The notes under the pieces were generated by a model. The model was given only the letters and a program-made list of their open reading frames with translations. It did no database searches and was not told where the DNA came from. From assembly GCF_004217615.1 (NCBI RefSeq), contig NZ_SHLD01000001.1, positions 496,001-560,000 on the forward strand: 64,000 bases of DNA. Reading direction: 5' to 3'. The DNA comes from Micromonospora kangleipakensis (GTDB lineage Bacteria > Actinomycetota > Actinomycetes > Mycobacteriales > Micromonosporaceae). Positions 1 to 7,900 of this stretch are shown piece after piece. The position numbers and the translations under genes were made by a program. Every line of letters starts with the position of its first letter. The stretch's first letter is position 1.

Positions 1-1
1 G

Positions 2-355
2 GCGGTGTACGAGACGCTGCGCGACGCGATGAAGAACAAGGAGCGGATCGAGTTCACCCCGCCCAGCGGGAAGATCATCCTGGGTGACCAGCGCTCCATC
101 CCCGACGTCAAGTGCCAGCCGATCGACGCCGCCAAGTCGCGGCTGCGCGGCGCCGGGTTCGACCCCGTCGTCTCCACCAGCAAGGTCGCGTCGAGCTGCC
201 CGAAGGACACCGCCGCCGGCACCAGCCCGGACGGCCGCACCATCAAGGGCGGCGTGGTCACCATCGAGGTGAGCGCCGGTGGCGGGGCCACCCCCGGCGG
301 CGACGCCACTCCGCCCGGCACACCGCCGACCCGCCCGGGGCGACCACGCGGCTGA
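2..355 (+). CDS. Penicillin-binding protein, C-terminal PASTA end (partial)
   Basis: The reading frame is open from the first base of the window, so only the C-terminal end of a larger protein is present. The visible part contains one PASTA-like repeat (IPDVKCQPIDAAKSRLRGAG, with the later pattern SPDGRTIKGGVVTIEVS) followed by a Gly/Pro/Thr-rich tail. PASTA domains sit outside the membrane on class A penicillin-binding proteins and Ser/Thr kinases and bind peptidoglycan fragments. The neighbouring YqeY-like gene and metallophosphoesterase are the usual partners of the bifunctional ponA2-type penicillin-binding protein in actinobacteria, so that is the likely parent protein. A strong hairpin follows the stop codon. 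Confidence 0.75.
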   Translation, partial: AVYETLRDAMKNKERIEFTPPSGKIILGDQRSIPDVKCQPIDAAKSRLRGAGFDPVVSTSKVASSCPKDTAAGTSPDGRTIKGGVVTIEVSAGGGATPGGDATPPGTPPTRPGRPRG

Positions 356-367
356 TCCGTGACACGG

Positions 368-402
368 ACGGGCGGGCACCCCACGAGGGGGTGCCCGCCC
401 GT
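368..402. terminator. Bidirectional terminator between convergent genes
   Basis: A perfect 14-bp inverted repeat (369-382 with 388-401, extended by an A-T pair) encloses a 5-nt loop and is followed by TTT on the plus strand. It lies between the penicillin-binding protein gene and the convergent yqeY-like gene and can serve both. Confidence 0.8.
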
Positions 403-432
403 TTCGCGTACGTCCGGCGGCAGCCGGTCGGG

Positions 433-888
433 TCAGAGGCCGAGCTGTCGGCGTACCTCGGCGGCGACGCGACCGCCCTCGGCCCGGCCGGCCACCGCGG
501 TCTGGGCCGCCTTCATGGCCGGGCCCATCTGCGCCTTGCCGGTGAAGCCGCCCGCGGCGAGCGCCCCCGCGACCAGCTCGGCCAGCTCGTCGTCGGAGAG
601 CTGCTTCGGCAGGTAGCGCTCCAGCACCTCACCCTCGGAGGTCTCCTTCGTGGCCTGCTCGGCGCGGCCGGCGTCGGCGAAGGCGGTGGCGGCCTCGCGC
701 CGCTTCTTCGCCTCCTTGGTCAGCACCGCGAGCACCTCGTCGTCGGTGAGCTCGCGCTTGGCCTTGCCGGCGACCTCGGCGTTGCCGACGGCCGCGAGGG
801 CCATCCGCAGCGTGGAGGTGGTCAGCTCGTCGCGCGCCTTGAGAGCGGCGCGCATGTCTGCGGTGAGGCGGTCCTTCAGCGTGCTCAT
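433..888 (-). CDS. GatB/YqeY domain-containing protein
   Basis: This 151-residue protein has the length and sequence pattern of stand-alone GatB/YqeY-domain proteins: an N-terminal MSTLKDRLTADMRAALKARD segment, a central LTDDEVLAVLTKEAKKRREA helix, and the YLPKQLSDDEL motif typical of the family. The domain is the tRNA-binding module also found at the end of GatB in the Asp/Glu-tRNA amidotransferase, but the role of the free-standing version is not established. The gene is convergent with the penicillin-binding protein gene and divergent from the metallophosphoesterase gene 25 bp away, so the two divergent genes share a short promoter region. Confidence 0.9.
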   Translation of the reverse strand: MSTLKDRLTADMRAALKARDELTTSTLRMALAAVGNAEVAGKAKRELTDDEVLAVLTKEAKKRREAATAFADAGRAEQATKETSEGEVLERYLPKQLSDDELAELVAGALAAGGFTGKAQMGPAMKAAQTAVAGRAEGGRVAAEVRRQLGL

Positions 889-913
889 GGACGGTCAAAC
901 TACCCTGAACGCC

Positions 914-1807
914 ATGCGAAAGCGCACACTATTCCGGCTTGCCGCCGGCACCGTCGCCGCGGGCGTGGCCACCCTGGCGTACGCGTCGCTCGTCGAACGC
1001 AACATGTTCACCCTCCGCCGGTACGACGTGCCGGTGCTCCCGGCCGACGCCGAGCCGCTGCGCGTGCTGCACCTGTCGGACCTGCACATGATGCCCGGCC
1101 AGCGGCGCAAGCAGGACTGGGTGGCCTCGCTGGCCGCCCTCGACCCCGACCTGGTCGTGGTGACCGGGGACAACATGGCCCACCCCGACGCCGTCCCCGG
1201 CGTGCTGCGGGCCCTGCAACCGCTGCTCGACTTCCCGGGCGCGTTCGTCTTCGGCTCGAACGACTACACCGGGCCGGTCTGGAAGAACCCGTTCACCTAC
1301 TTCCTGCCCGACCGGGAGTACACCGAGGGCGCGGCGCTGCCGTACGAGGAGCTCCGGGACGTCTTCACCGGCGCCGGCTGGGCCGACCTGAACAACGCCC
1401 GGACCACGGTGAAGGCCGGCGGCCGGGAGGTCGAGCTGGTCGGCGTCGACGACCCGCACATCGAGCGGGACGACTACGCCGCGGTGGCCGGCCCGGCGTC
1501 CGGCTCGGCCGAGCTCGCGATCGCCCTGGCCCACTCCCCCGAGCCGGCCGTCCTCGACCAGATGGCCGCGGACGGCTTCGGGCTGCTGCTCGCCGGGCAC
1601 ACCCACGGCGGCCAGGTCTGCGTGCCGGGCTACGGCGCGCTGGTGACCAACTGCGGGCTGCCCCGCTCGATGGCCCGCGGCCTGCACCGCTGGCCCGGCT
1701 CGGACTCGTGGCTGCACGTCTCCGCCGGGCTCGGCACGCACCCGACCGCGCCGGTGCGCTTCGCCTGCCCGCCGGAGGCGAGCATCCTCACCCTGATCCC
1801 CCGCTGA
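914..1807 (+). CDS. Membrane-anchored metallophosphoesterase
   Basis: The 297-residue protein starts at the ATG at 914, giving [20 protein letters not shown], an N-terminal hydrophobic anchor or signal segment of about 20 residues. The metallophosphoesterase motifs follow in order: LHLSDLHMM (Asp/His metal ligands), VTGDN, GSNDYTG in place of the usual GNHD, a LAHSPE block, and LAGHTHGG near the C-terminus. This is the YaeI-like branch of calcineurin-type phosphoesterases, found beside ponA2-type genes in actinobacteria. The active domain is predicted to lie outside the membrane. The substrate is not known. The ND in place of NHD at the third motif is a small deviation from the classic pattern. 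Confidence 0.85.
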   Translation: MRKRTLFRLAAGTVAAGVATLAYASLVERNMFTLRRYDVPVLPADAEPLRVLHLSDLHMMPGQRRKQDWVASLAALDPDLVVVTGDNMAHPDAVPGVLRALQPLLDFPGAFVFGSNDYTGPVWKNPFTYFLPDREYTEGAALPYEELRDVFTGAGWADLNNARTTVKAGGREVELVGVDDPHIERDDYAAVAGPASGSAELAIALAHSPEPAVLDQMAADGFGLLLAGHTHGGQVCVPGYGALVTNCGLPRSMARGLHRWPGSDSWLHVSAGLGTHPTAPVRFACPPEASILTLIPR

Positions 1808-1848
1808 GGTCCGGGGCCGGTCCGGCCCAGGGGCGGGGGGTACCGAGT

Positions 1849-1876
1849 TTGACCATCGGACCGGGTGGGCTACTAT
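1849..1876 (+). promoter_or_regulatory. Promoter of tRNA-Pro
   Basis: A consensus-like -35 TTGACC (1849-1854) and -10 TACTAT (1871-1876) are separated by 16 bp. The predicted start lies about 8 bases before the mature tRNA 5' end. This is one of the best sigma-70-type promoters in the window. Confidence 0.7.
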
Positions 1877-1890
1877 TTGTCGGCACGCCT

Positions 1891-1967
<77 letters not shown>

Positions 1968-1981
1968 GAGGTAACAGCAGT

Positions 1982-2018
1982 TCAGGGCCGGTTTTCCATT
2001 GAGGGAGACCGGCCCTGA
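1982..2018 (+). terminator. Terminator of tRNA-Pro
   Basis: An 11-bp inverted repeat, TCAGGGCCGGT / ACCGGCCCTGA (1982-1992 with 2008-2018), encloses a 15-nt loop and is followed by TTT. It lies 15 bases after the tRNA CCA end. Confidence 0.65.
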
Positions 2019-2069
2019 TTTGCATCTCGGGACCACTCGGGGAGAAATCTGGGAGAAGATCTTGAGCCT

Positions 2070-2396
2070 TCACTCTCCCACCTCTCCCCGCGCCGCCAGC
2101 AGTTGATCCAGCGCCGCCACCGGCGACCCCGGAGCCAGCGCCCGCCGCCCGTCCAACGCCGCCGCCCACAGCTCCGTCAGCCCGTCCAACAGCCGTCGGC
2201 GCATCTCCGCCGTCACGTGCGAGTATCGGGCCTGCACCGACCCGTCCTCGTGCCCCATCCGCTCATCCATCAGCTTGGGAGGCGTGCCCAACTCCTCCAT
2301 GAGGTTCTTGTGGGTATGCCGCAGCCCGTGCGGCGTCGGGCCCGGAGCGACCGGCACCCAGCACGCATCCGCCCGCGCTTGGGCGTCCCGGCCCAC
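2070..2396 (-). pseudogene. Tyrosine recombinase (integrase), C-terminal remnant
   Basis: Only about 108 codons of the C-terminal catalytic part remain. The text GLRHTHKNLMEELGTP carries the HxxR box of tyrosine recombinases, and RMGHEDGSVQARYSHV carries the GH pair and the nucleophilic Tyr. The N-terminal DNA-binding and core-binding domains and the first catalytic Arg are missing, and a stop codon (TGA at 2403-2405) closes the frame just upstream. The gene ends near tRNA-Pro and points toward it, the normal arrangement of an integrase next to its attachment site. It is read as the relic of an integrative element that entered at the 3' end of tRNA-Pro. No second copy of the tRNA end was found in this window. 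Confidence 0.8.
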
Positions 2397-2509
2397 GCAC
2401 GGTCAACCCAAGGGGTGAGAGCAGATCAAGGTCGCTCCTCGTGGCCGTTCGCGTTACGGGGCAGTTGTCGTGGCGCGATCGAGCGCAGTCCGGGATAGCC
2501 TTGGCGTAT

Positions 2510-2797
2510 ATGGCTACCTATCGCAGCGCCTCAGTGCTTCTCTCCTCGGACGGCACCAGGACCCCCGGCACCGCCGCGCTCTTCGCCGAGCCCGCCCGCA
2601 AGGGTGGGACCCCGCCGTGGGCAGGCGACTTCCGACCCGCCAACAGCGCCGGCAATGGCCCCAAGAACGCCGTCGGGAAGACCTTTACGTTGGAGCTGCC
2701 CGACGGCAGCACCGGCAAGGTCGTGGTCCAGAGCCTCAAGAGCGGGAAGGGAGGCGTCGTGCTGGCGTTGATGGGCGAGGACGCACCCCCCTTCTGA
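2510..2797 (+). CDS. Small hypothetical protein
   Basis: A 95-residue open frame starting at the ATG at 2510 (MATYRSASVLLSSDGTRTPG). It has no membrane segment or motif that I recognise. The C-terminal half (GKTFTLELPDGSTGKVVVQS) alternates hydrophobic residues like a small beta-rich fold, with a GKTFTLELPDG turn resembling single-strand-DNA-binding or OB-like folds, but this is only an impression. It sits between the integrase remnant and the IS110 element and may be cargo of the same integrative element. Codon use is normal for the region, which supports it being coding. Confidence 0.45.
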   Translation: MATYRSASVLLSSDGTRTPGTAALFAEPARKGGTPPWAGDFRPANSAGNGPKNAVGKTFTLELPDGSTGKVVVQSLKSGKGGVVLALMGEDAPPF

Positions 2798-2940
2798 TCA
2801 GGAAACTGATCGCCGCCGACGCCACCGGCTGGAGACGGCCGGTATTTTGACCCTGCCGATGTCAATGCGTTCGGACAGCTGCCGGGCGCATTGCCTCACC
2901 CGTGGCTGGGCGTCGACGAAGGTCAGGTGTACTGATCTGG

Positions 2941-2975
2941 CACCCCTCTGTGTCAAGTGATGATCAAGAGGGGTG
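2941..2975 (-). terminator. Hairpin at the 3' end of the IS110 transposase gene
   Basis: A perfect 9-bp inverted repeat, CACCCCTCT (2941-2949) and AGAGGGGTG (2967-2975), encloses a 17-nt loop that contains the transposase stop codon (2953-2955). It could stop transcription leaving the element or mark its end. Confidence 0.4.
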
Positions 2976-4116
2976 TTCTAGGCTGGGGTTCGGCGGGTCC
3001 GGGAAGTGACTTTTCCGAAGTGTCGATCTCGGGGTTCAGATCGGCCGCGCTGGATTGCAGAGTCGCCCCCGCGTGTCCTCCCGGGCCCGTCCTGACCAGC
3101 TTCGTGTCGGCGACCATCTGCCGGTAGACGATGTCGGACAGGCGCCGCTTCAGTGCCCGTAGGGCCTCCATCGAGGTCTTGCCCTCGGCCAGTCTGCGCC
3201 GGTGGTAGCGGCGCCCTGCGGTGTCACGGCGCAGCTGGACGATGGCCATGATGTGAAGCGCCCGGTTGATGCGCCGGTTCCCGGCTCTGGAGAGCCGGTG
3301 CCGGTTCTGCTCGCCGGACGAGGCGTCGATCGGTGCGGTGCCGTTCCACGAGGCAAAGTGGGCGCGGCTGGTGAACCGGGCAATGTCTGCGATGTCGCCG
3401 AGCAGGCGGGCCGCGCCGGACGGTCCGATGCCGGTCAGGTCCATCAGCCGGCTTCCGGTGCTGTTGACCAGGTCGGTGAGCTCCTGTTTCGCGATTTTGA
3501 TCTTCTTGTCGATGACGACGAGCTCGCCGATCAGCTCGGAGGCCAGCCGGCGACGGGTCTTGCCGACCACGTCGCGCGGGCGAACAGTGCCCAGCAGGGC
3601 GCGGGCCTGCTGGGCGGACAGGTCCTTCTTCGCGCCGCCGGGCACCAACTCGAGTAGCAGGTGATGCAGCCGGGAGACCACTTCGGTGCGGGCCCGGCCG
3701 AGCTGGTCACGCCGGTCGACCAGCAGCCGTAACGCGACCGTGGTGTCGTCGGTGACGACCTGCCGCAGACCTTCGGTGCGCAGGGCGACCACGGCGACGC
3801 TGCGGGCATCGACCGGGTCGGTCTTGCGGCCCTGGCCGGTGGCGAACACGCGGGCCCGGGCGGACAGCTTCGCGGGAACGTCCACGACGGTTTCGCCGTC
3901 GGCGACCAGGCGTTGAGCGACGTGCCGCCCGATGCCGTTGCAGCCCTCGACCGCCCAAAGGCGGTCTTTGTGCTTGCGGCCGGCGGCGAGCATGGCCTGG
4001 TAGCCGTCGCGGTCGGTGCCGAACCGGCCCTGCCCGACCGTCTTCTCCCGCGCGTTGATGATTTCGATGGTGGCGGAACGCTTGTGCGGGTCCACGCCGA
4101 TGATGACCTGAGCCAT
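2953..4116 (-). CDS. IS110-family transposase (DEDD / Transposase_20)
   Basis: This 387-residue protein begins at the ATG at 4116, which has a good ribosome binding site (GAGGGAGG) seven bases upstream. The N-terminal RuvC-like DEDD domain shows D9 (GVDPHKRS), E57 (AVEGCNG), D100 and D103 (KTDPVDARS). A coiled-coil region follows. The C-terminal Transposase_20 domain has a helix-hairpin-helix (LTGIGPSGAARLL) and the serine-containing block ASWNGTAPIDASSGEQNRHR. Enzymes of this family recombine a circular donor into a target using a structured bridge RNA encoded in the element's non-coding end. No frameshift or missing catalytic residue is seen. Confidence 0.93.
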   Translation of the reverse strand: MAQVIIGVDPHKRSATIEIINAREKTVGQGRFGTDRDGYQAMLAAGRKHKDRLWAVEGCNGIGRHVAQRLVADGETVVDVPAKLSARARVFATGQGRKTDPVDARSVAVVALRTEGLRQVVTDDTTVALRLLVDRRDQLGRARTEVVSRLHHLLLELVPGGAKKDLSAQQARALLGTVRPRDVVGKTRRRLASELIGELVVIDKKIKIAKQELTDLVNSTGSRLMDLTGIGPSGAARLLGDIADIARFTSRAHFASWNGTAPIDASSGEQNRHRLSRAGNRRINRALHIMAIVQLRRDTAGRRYHRRRLAEGKTSMEALRALKRRLSDIVYRQMVADTKLVRTGPGGHAGATLQSSAADLNPEIDTSEKSLPGPAEPQPRTPLLIIT

Positions 4117-4300
4117 CCTGTCCTCCCTCGATCCGACGGTGTTCGTCGACGGGAGGGCAGCGCTACCTTGAGCCGGGCAGTCCCCTCTTGAGCCTCTCTC
4201 CGCCGCGGTGACCGGCGGGGCGCACGCCAGATGAGAGCCACACCAAACAGCGGTGGGCAGCCGCGATGAGAGCGACCCCACCGGTCACCTCGACCAAGCC
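4117..4300 (-). ncRNA. Candidate IS110 bridge-RNA region
   Basis: The non-coding stretch upstream of the transposase is where IS110-group elements encode their bridge RNA. It can form a long-range stem GGTGACCGG / CCGGTCACC (plus-strand 4207-4215 with 4281-4289). Inside that stem is a 16-nt near-repeat, GATGAGAGCNACNCCA, at 4230-4245 and 4265-4280 with two differences. Two similar single-stranded stretches would fit the related target-binding and donor-binding loops. Transcription, exact ends and guide pairing are not shown by the sequence. Confidence 0.35.
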
Positions 4301-4333
4301 TGGCCGGGCTGCGGTCGTACCACCAGTCAACAG

Positions 4334-4409
4334 GTAGCCGCGATCCGTGCGTTACATAAGGTGACGTCGGAGACTGCCGATCGGTGTCCGGGACTGCCGA
4401 AGAGCGGAT
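4334..4409 (+). repeat. Interspersed intergenic repeat, copy 1
   Basis: This copy has the three conserved blocks of the family described in the findings: a GCCGCGATCCGTGCG block, the palindrome GTTAC-ATAAG-GTGAC (4351-4365), and ACTGCCGAAGAGCGGAT (4393-4409). It lies between the IS110 element and the HIT-like gene. Confidence 0.55.
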
Positions 4410-4524
4410 GTTCGGGCTCACCCGGGCCACCGAGCGTGGGGTGCCGGGCCTGCTCCGGACGGCGCCCGGCCGGCACACTGAGCTTCTAGATATGAAGAGT
4501 CTCTGTCGTACTAGTCTGCGGATC

Positions 4525-5193
4525 ATGGCCTTGCAACCGGATGAGTTCTATGACCACGCAGTCGCCGCTGCGGATAGCGCGCGCCGGCTCCCGCTGGCAC
4601 GTATGACGGGGTGGGAGATCAGTCCGTTCGAGCCGGACGGGCTGCGCGTCGCGCCGCTGCGCCCGCCGGTTCTGCCCGAGGCAGCGCGGCACGGCGAGGA
4701 CCCATCGGACTGCAACGTCTGTCGCAACCGGGACGAAGGAATCTGGTTCGACGACCACTGGCGGCTGGCCCAGATCACGGGAGTCGGCGTGCCGCTGGTG
4801 CTCATGCTATATCCGCGCGATCACTACGACATGGCGGACCTGCCCGATGAGCTGGCCGCCGAGCTGGGACTGTTAAGCACACGGATCGTCCGCCACATGC
4901 AGGCACTGCCGCACGTCTCGCGGGCCCACGTCTACCGCATCGGAGACGGTGCTGCACACCTGCACATCTGGTTCTTCGCCCGGCCCGAGGGACAGGCCCA
5001 GCTGTACGGGTCGTGGCTGGTCGTCTGGGACGACCTCTTGCCGGAGTACCCGGCGGACGTGGCGGAGGCAGACGCTGCGATCGTGGCGGACGCGTTGGTC
5101 GCCTCTTACGGAGGCCGCCGGTCGGCCACCAGCGAATCGCCAGCCGATCCTGGGCGACTGGATCAAACGGCGATGACCCACGAGCCGAGGTGA
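4525..5193 (+). CDS. HIT-like domain protein
   Basis: The 222-residue protein is started at the ATG at 4525 (MALQPDEFYDHAVAAADSAR). An ATG 33 bases upstream is possible, but its extra residues look non-coding. A DCNVCRN motif near residue 72 and the histidine-triad-like block GAAHLHIWFFARPEG near residue 160 place it near HIT nucleotide hydrolases and transferases, but the third His of the HxHxH triad is Trp here. The last segment (YGSWLVVWDDLLPEYPADV) resembles a conserved tail of an actinobacterial HIT-like family of unknown substrate. It is an orphan gene in the accessory region. A nucleotide-binding role is inferred from the fold only. Confidence 0.7.
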   Translation: MALQPDEFYDHAVAAADSARRLPLARMTGWEISPFEPDGLRVAPLRPPVLPEAARHGEDPSDCNVCRNRDEGIWFDDHWRLAQITGVGVPLVLMLYPRDHYDMADLPDELAAELGLLSTRIVRHMQALPHVSRAHVYRIGDGAAHLHIWFFARPEGQAQLYGSWLVVWDDLLPEYPADVAEADAAIVADALVASYGGRRSATSESPADPGRLDQTAMTHEPR

Positions 5194-5419
5194 CCGATGC
5201 CGACAACCTCGGCGTCCTGCACCCAGAGCCGCGGGGTGTCGTGGACCCGCGCGGCCGACAGGTGAGCGCCATGAATGCGACTCGCGCGAAGTACGACCTC
5301 GACGATCAGGAACTCGCTGACGTGGCCGTCCTTCTCGGCCGCCCCGTCACACGGATCGTCGCCCATTGGTGATCACACGGGCCTCATACTCGGTTCGAAG
5401 GTTGATCGAATGCACGCTC

Positions 5420-5450
5420 ATGCCGCGTAGCGCTCGTCACGTAAGGTAAC
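5420..5450 (+). repeat. Interspersed intergenic repeat, partial copy
   Basis: The segment ATGCCGCGTAGCGCTC is followed by the palindrome GTCAC-GTAAG-GTAAC (5436-5450), which matches the central part of the repeat family. The third block (ACTGCCGAA) is absent. The stretch 5194-5419 before it holds no gene I can support. Confidence 0.45.
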
Positions 5451-5460
5451 CAGCTCACGG

Positions 5461-5610
5461 GTGCCGCGGTTGAACCGCTGGATTGATGCCGGCGTGCTCG
5501 ACCAACTCCACCAGATCCTGCTCGAGCTGCTCGACGGCTACCCGCCTATTGCCGGCCGTCGGGGCCGGCCACGGCAGCGTTTCGACGTGCTGCTGGCCGA
5601 GCCAGGGCGT
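5461..5610 (+). pseudogene. IS5-family transposase remnant
   Basis: The frame reads RWIDAGVLDQLHQILLELL, which matches the N-terminal region of actinobacterial IS5-type transposases. It is joined directly to PPIAGRRGRPRQRFDVLLA, which matches a block normally more than 100 residues further on (before the DKGYD or DRGYD motif). The intervening part and both ends are missing, so this is a deletion scar. No inverted repeats were recognised. The match is from family knowledge of the two blocks and was not tested by alignment. Confidence 0.55.
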
Positions 5611-5649
5611 CTGGCCCAGGACGCTCAAGGCCTGCGATCGATGCACGTG

Positions 5650-6115
5650 GTCTTTTCACCGCGCCCGAGGCCGAGGAGGTACTGCGGGCCACCCTGCCCG
5701 CCCTGCGGCCTTGCACGGCCGGATCGTGCAGGTCAGCTCGCTGACCGGGCAGTTCGCGTGGGCGTCGTCCGGGCTCTACTCGGCCTCGAAGGCGGCCGTC
5801 GAGCTGCTCAGCGAGGCGCTCGCCGCGGAAGTGGCCCGGCCGGCGTGCGGGTGACGGTCGTCGAACCCGGCACGTTCGCGACCGACTTCGCCAGCACCGC
5901 CCACGTCGTCACGCCCGACGAGGTCTACGCGCCGACCGTGGGCGAGTTTCTCACCGGGTTCTCCGCGCTCCCGCCGTCCGCGTTCGGGGATTCGGCGGAC
6001 GCGATCGTCGCGATCGCCGGCATGGCGGAGCCGCCGCTGCGCCTGGCCGACGGGGCCGACGCGATCGACGGCATCCGGGCCGCACTCGAATCCCGGCCGG
6101 CCGCGCCGGAGAAAG
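5650..6115 (+). pseudogene. Short-chain dehydrogenase remnant (frameshifted)
   Basis: Pieces of one short-chain dehydrogenase/reductase appear in three frames: VLRATLPALR, then GRIVQVSSLTGQFAWASSG-LYSASKAAVE with the catalytic YxxxK, then after a shift near 5845 GVRVTVVEPGTFATDF and a C-terminal region to about 6110. The Rossmann GxxxGxG segment at the N-terminus is absent because the preceding DNA is an IS5 remnant. The gene is therefore truncated by an insertion event and further frameshifted, and no functional enzyme can be made. Confidence 0.75.
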
Positions 6116-7330
6116 TTAGCCCAGCGCGGCCGCCTTGCGCAGCAGCACTGAGCGTTCGCGCTGGTTGGCGCACAGCCGGGCCGCCAGCTCCAGCTCGGCG
6201 CGTGCCTCCGGTCGCCGGCCGAGGCGGGCCAGCAGCTCCCCGCGTACGGTCGGCACCAGATGCGAACCGGGGAGCCGGTCCAAGGCGATCAGCTCGTCCA
6301 CGATGGCCAGGGCTTGCGCCGGCCCCGAGGCCATGGCCACGGCGACGGCCCGGTTGAGCTCGACCACCGGCGAGGGCGCGACCCGGCCGAGCGCCTCGTA
6401 GAGCACCACGATCCGGTCCCAGTCGGTCGCCTCGACCGAGGGCGCCGACGCGTGGGCGGCGGCGATCGCGGCCTGCAGGCCGTAGGGGCCGAGGCCGCGA
6501 GTCGATGCCTTGGCCAGCGCGGCCCGCCCACGGCGGATCGCCGAGAAGTCCCACCGCCGCCGGTCCTGGTCCTCGAGCAGGACCGGCGAACCGTCCGGGC
6601 CGGTCCGGGCCGGGAAGCGCGCGGCCGTCAGCTCGCACAGCGCGAGCAGGCCGTGCACCTCCGGCTCGTCCGGCTGCAGCGCGGCCAGCGTGCGGGTCAG
6701 CCGGATCGCCTCGTACGCGACGTCGGGGCGCAGTAGCCGGTCGCCCGACGTGGCCGTCGACCCCTCGGTGAAGATCACGTAGAGGACGCTGAGCACGCCG
6801 CCCAGCCGCCCCCGGCGCTCGCCGGCCGGCGGCAGCTCGAACGGCACCCCGGCCGCCGCGATCGTCTTCTTGGCCCGGGTGATGCGGGCCTGCACGGTCG
6901 GCACGGGTACGAGGAACGCGCGGGCGATCTCCTCGCTGGACAGGCCGCCGACCACGCGCAGGGTCAGCGCCACCCGGGCCTCGGGGGAGAGCACCGGGTG
7001 GCAGCTGACGAACATCAGCGCCAGGACGTCGTCGTCGATCCTGTCGGGGTCGATTTCCTCGTCGACCGCCGGGTCGGTCGCCAGCAGGGCGTATCGGTCC
7101 TGCAGGGCGGTCCGGCGGCGGATCGCGTCGATCGCCCGCCGCCGGGCCGTGGCCATCAGCCAGCCGGCCGGATTGGCCGGAGAGGCGAGCGGCCACGACA
7201 CCAGCGCCTCGGCCACGGCCTCCTGGGCCGCGTCCTCGGCCAGCCCGAAATCGCCGGTGAACCGGGTCAGCGCGGCGACGATCCGCGCCGACTCGATCCG
7301 CCAGACGGCCTCGACGTCGGCCGTACCCAT
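6116..7330 (-). CDS. ECF42-type RNA polymerase sigma factor
   Basis: The 404-residue protein has sigma-70 region 2 (DFGLAEDAAQEAVAEAL), region 4 with a helix-turn-helix (LSSEEIARAFLVPVPTVQAR), and a long C-terminal extension of helical TPR-like repeats. That architecture and length are typical of the ECF42 group, whose members sit next to YCII/DGPF proteins. The start ATG overlaps the stop codon of the upstream YCII gene by one base (TGATG), so the two are translationally coupled. No anti-sigma factor is seen nearby; in this group the C-terminal extension is thought to control activity. Target genes are unknown but ECF42 factors often act on their own YCII operon. Confidence 0.9.
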   Translation of the reverse strand: MGTADVEAVWRIESARIVAALTRFTGDFGLAEDAAQEAVAEALVSWPLASPANPAGWLMATARRRAIDAIRRRTALQDRYALLATDPAVDEEIDPDRIDDDVLALMFVSCHPVLSPEARVALTLRVVGGLSSEEIARAFLVPVPTVQARITRAKKTIAAAGVPFELPPAGERRGRLGGVLSVLYVIFTEGSTATSGDRLLRPDVAYEAIRLTRTLAALQPDEPEVHGLLALCELTAARFPARTGPDGSPVLLEDQDRRRWDFSAIRRGRAALAKASTRGLGPYGLQAAIAAAHASAPSVEATDWDRIVVLYEALGRVAPSPVVELNRAVAVAMASGPAQALAIVDELIALDRLPGSHLVPTVRGELLARLGRRPEARAELELAARLCANQRERSVLLRKAAALG

Positions 7331-7710
7331 CAGCGCTGGACGGTGCTGTCCTGCGGGACCTCGTCCTCCTCGGGCACCCGCCGGATTTCGATCTTGGACC
7401 CGGGGGCCGCCGGGACCCGCTTGGCCCACTCGACCGCCTCCTGTTTCGAGGCGACGTCGAGCAGGAAGAAGCCCCCGAACAGTTCCTTGGTCTCTCCGTA
7501 CGGCCCGTCCGTGACCACCGGGGCCTCGCCGCTGAAGTCGACCACGGCGCCCTGGCCCGGATCGTCCAGCCCTTCGGCCCCGAGGAGAACGCCGGCCTTC
7601 ATCATCTCCTCGATGAAGAGGCGGGTCCTGGCAATCCCCTCCTCGATCGAGGCCATCATGGCGGCGTTCGACTCATCGGTGCCCCGCATGATCAGCATGT
7701 ACTTCGGCAT
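7330..7710 (-). CDS. YCII/DGPF-domain protein
   Basis: The 126-residue protein begins MPKYMLIMRGTDESNAAMM and carries the DGPY motif (VTDGPYGETKELFGGFFLLD) that defines the DGPF/YCII group. It is a small soluble alpha/beta protein of unknown activity. Members are almost always coupled to ECF42 sigma factors, as here (stop and start overlap). It may act as a sensor or small-molecule enzyme in the same stress response. The gene is preceded by a purine-rich ribosome binding site (GAGGAGAACGCG). Confidence 0.9.
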   Translation of the reverse strand: MPKYMLIMRGTDESNAAMMASIEEGIARTRLFIEEMMKAGVLLGAEGLDDPGQGAVVDFSGEAPVVTDGPYGETKELFGGFFLLDVASKQEAVEWAKRVPAAPGSKIEIRRVPEEDEVPQDSTVQR

Positions 7711-7900
7711 CGCGTTCTCCTCATCCGGCGGGGCCGCCTCTCAGCCCTCGCACCCACACGTCGAACGAGCGGCCCGCGGATCGACACGGCCCCGGAGAAA
7801 TCTCTCGCCGCGACGCAGCCGAATCCGTCCGACCCGCGTTTCGCCCGTCAGACCTGGCCCTGAGCGATGGCTGACGCGGACGCCCTGCTGATCAAAAAGC

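Larger units (their letters stand above)
2941..4300 (-). mobile_element. IS110-family insertion sequence
   Basis: The element consists of a single DEDD transposase gene plus an upstream non-coding region of roughly 180 bp. IS110 elements lack classic terminal inverted repeats, so the ends given here are approximate. A 10-bp inverted pair, TCAAGAGGGG (2964-2973) and CCCCTCTTGA (4182-4191), flanks the gene and could be sub-terminal repeats. The transposase frame is intact, so the element may be active. Confidence 0.7.

Noticed and set aside
929..1741. A minus-strand frame over the metallophosphoesterase gene
   Set aside because: Its composition is that of a shadow frame and the plus-strand gene carries all conserved motifs.
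5163..5366. A 67-residue minus-strand frame after the HIT-like gene
   Set aside because: No family was recognised, the start context is poor and it overlaps the end of the HIT-like gene.
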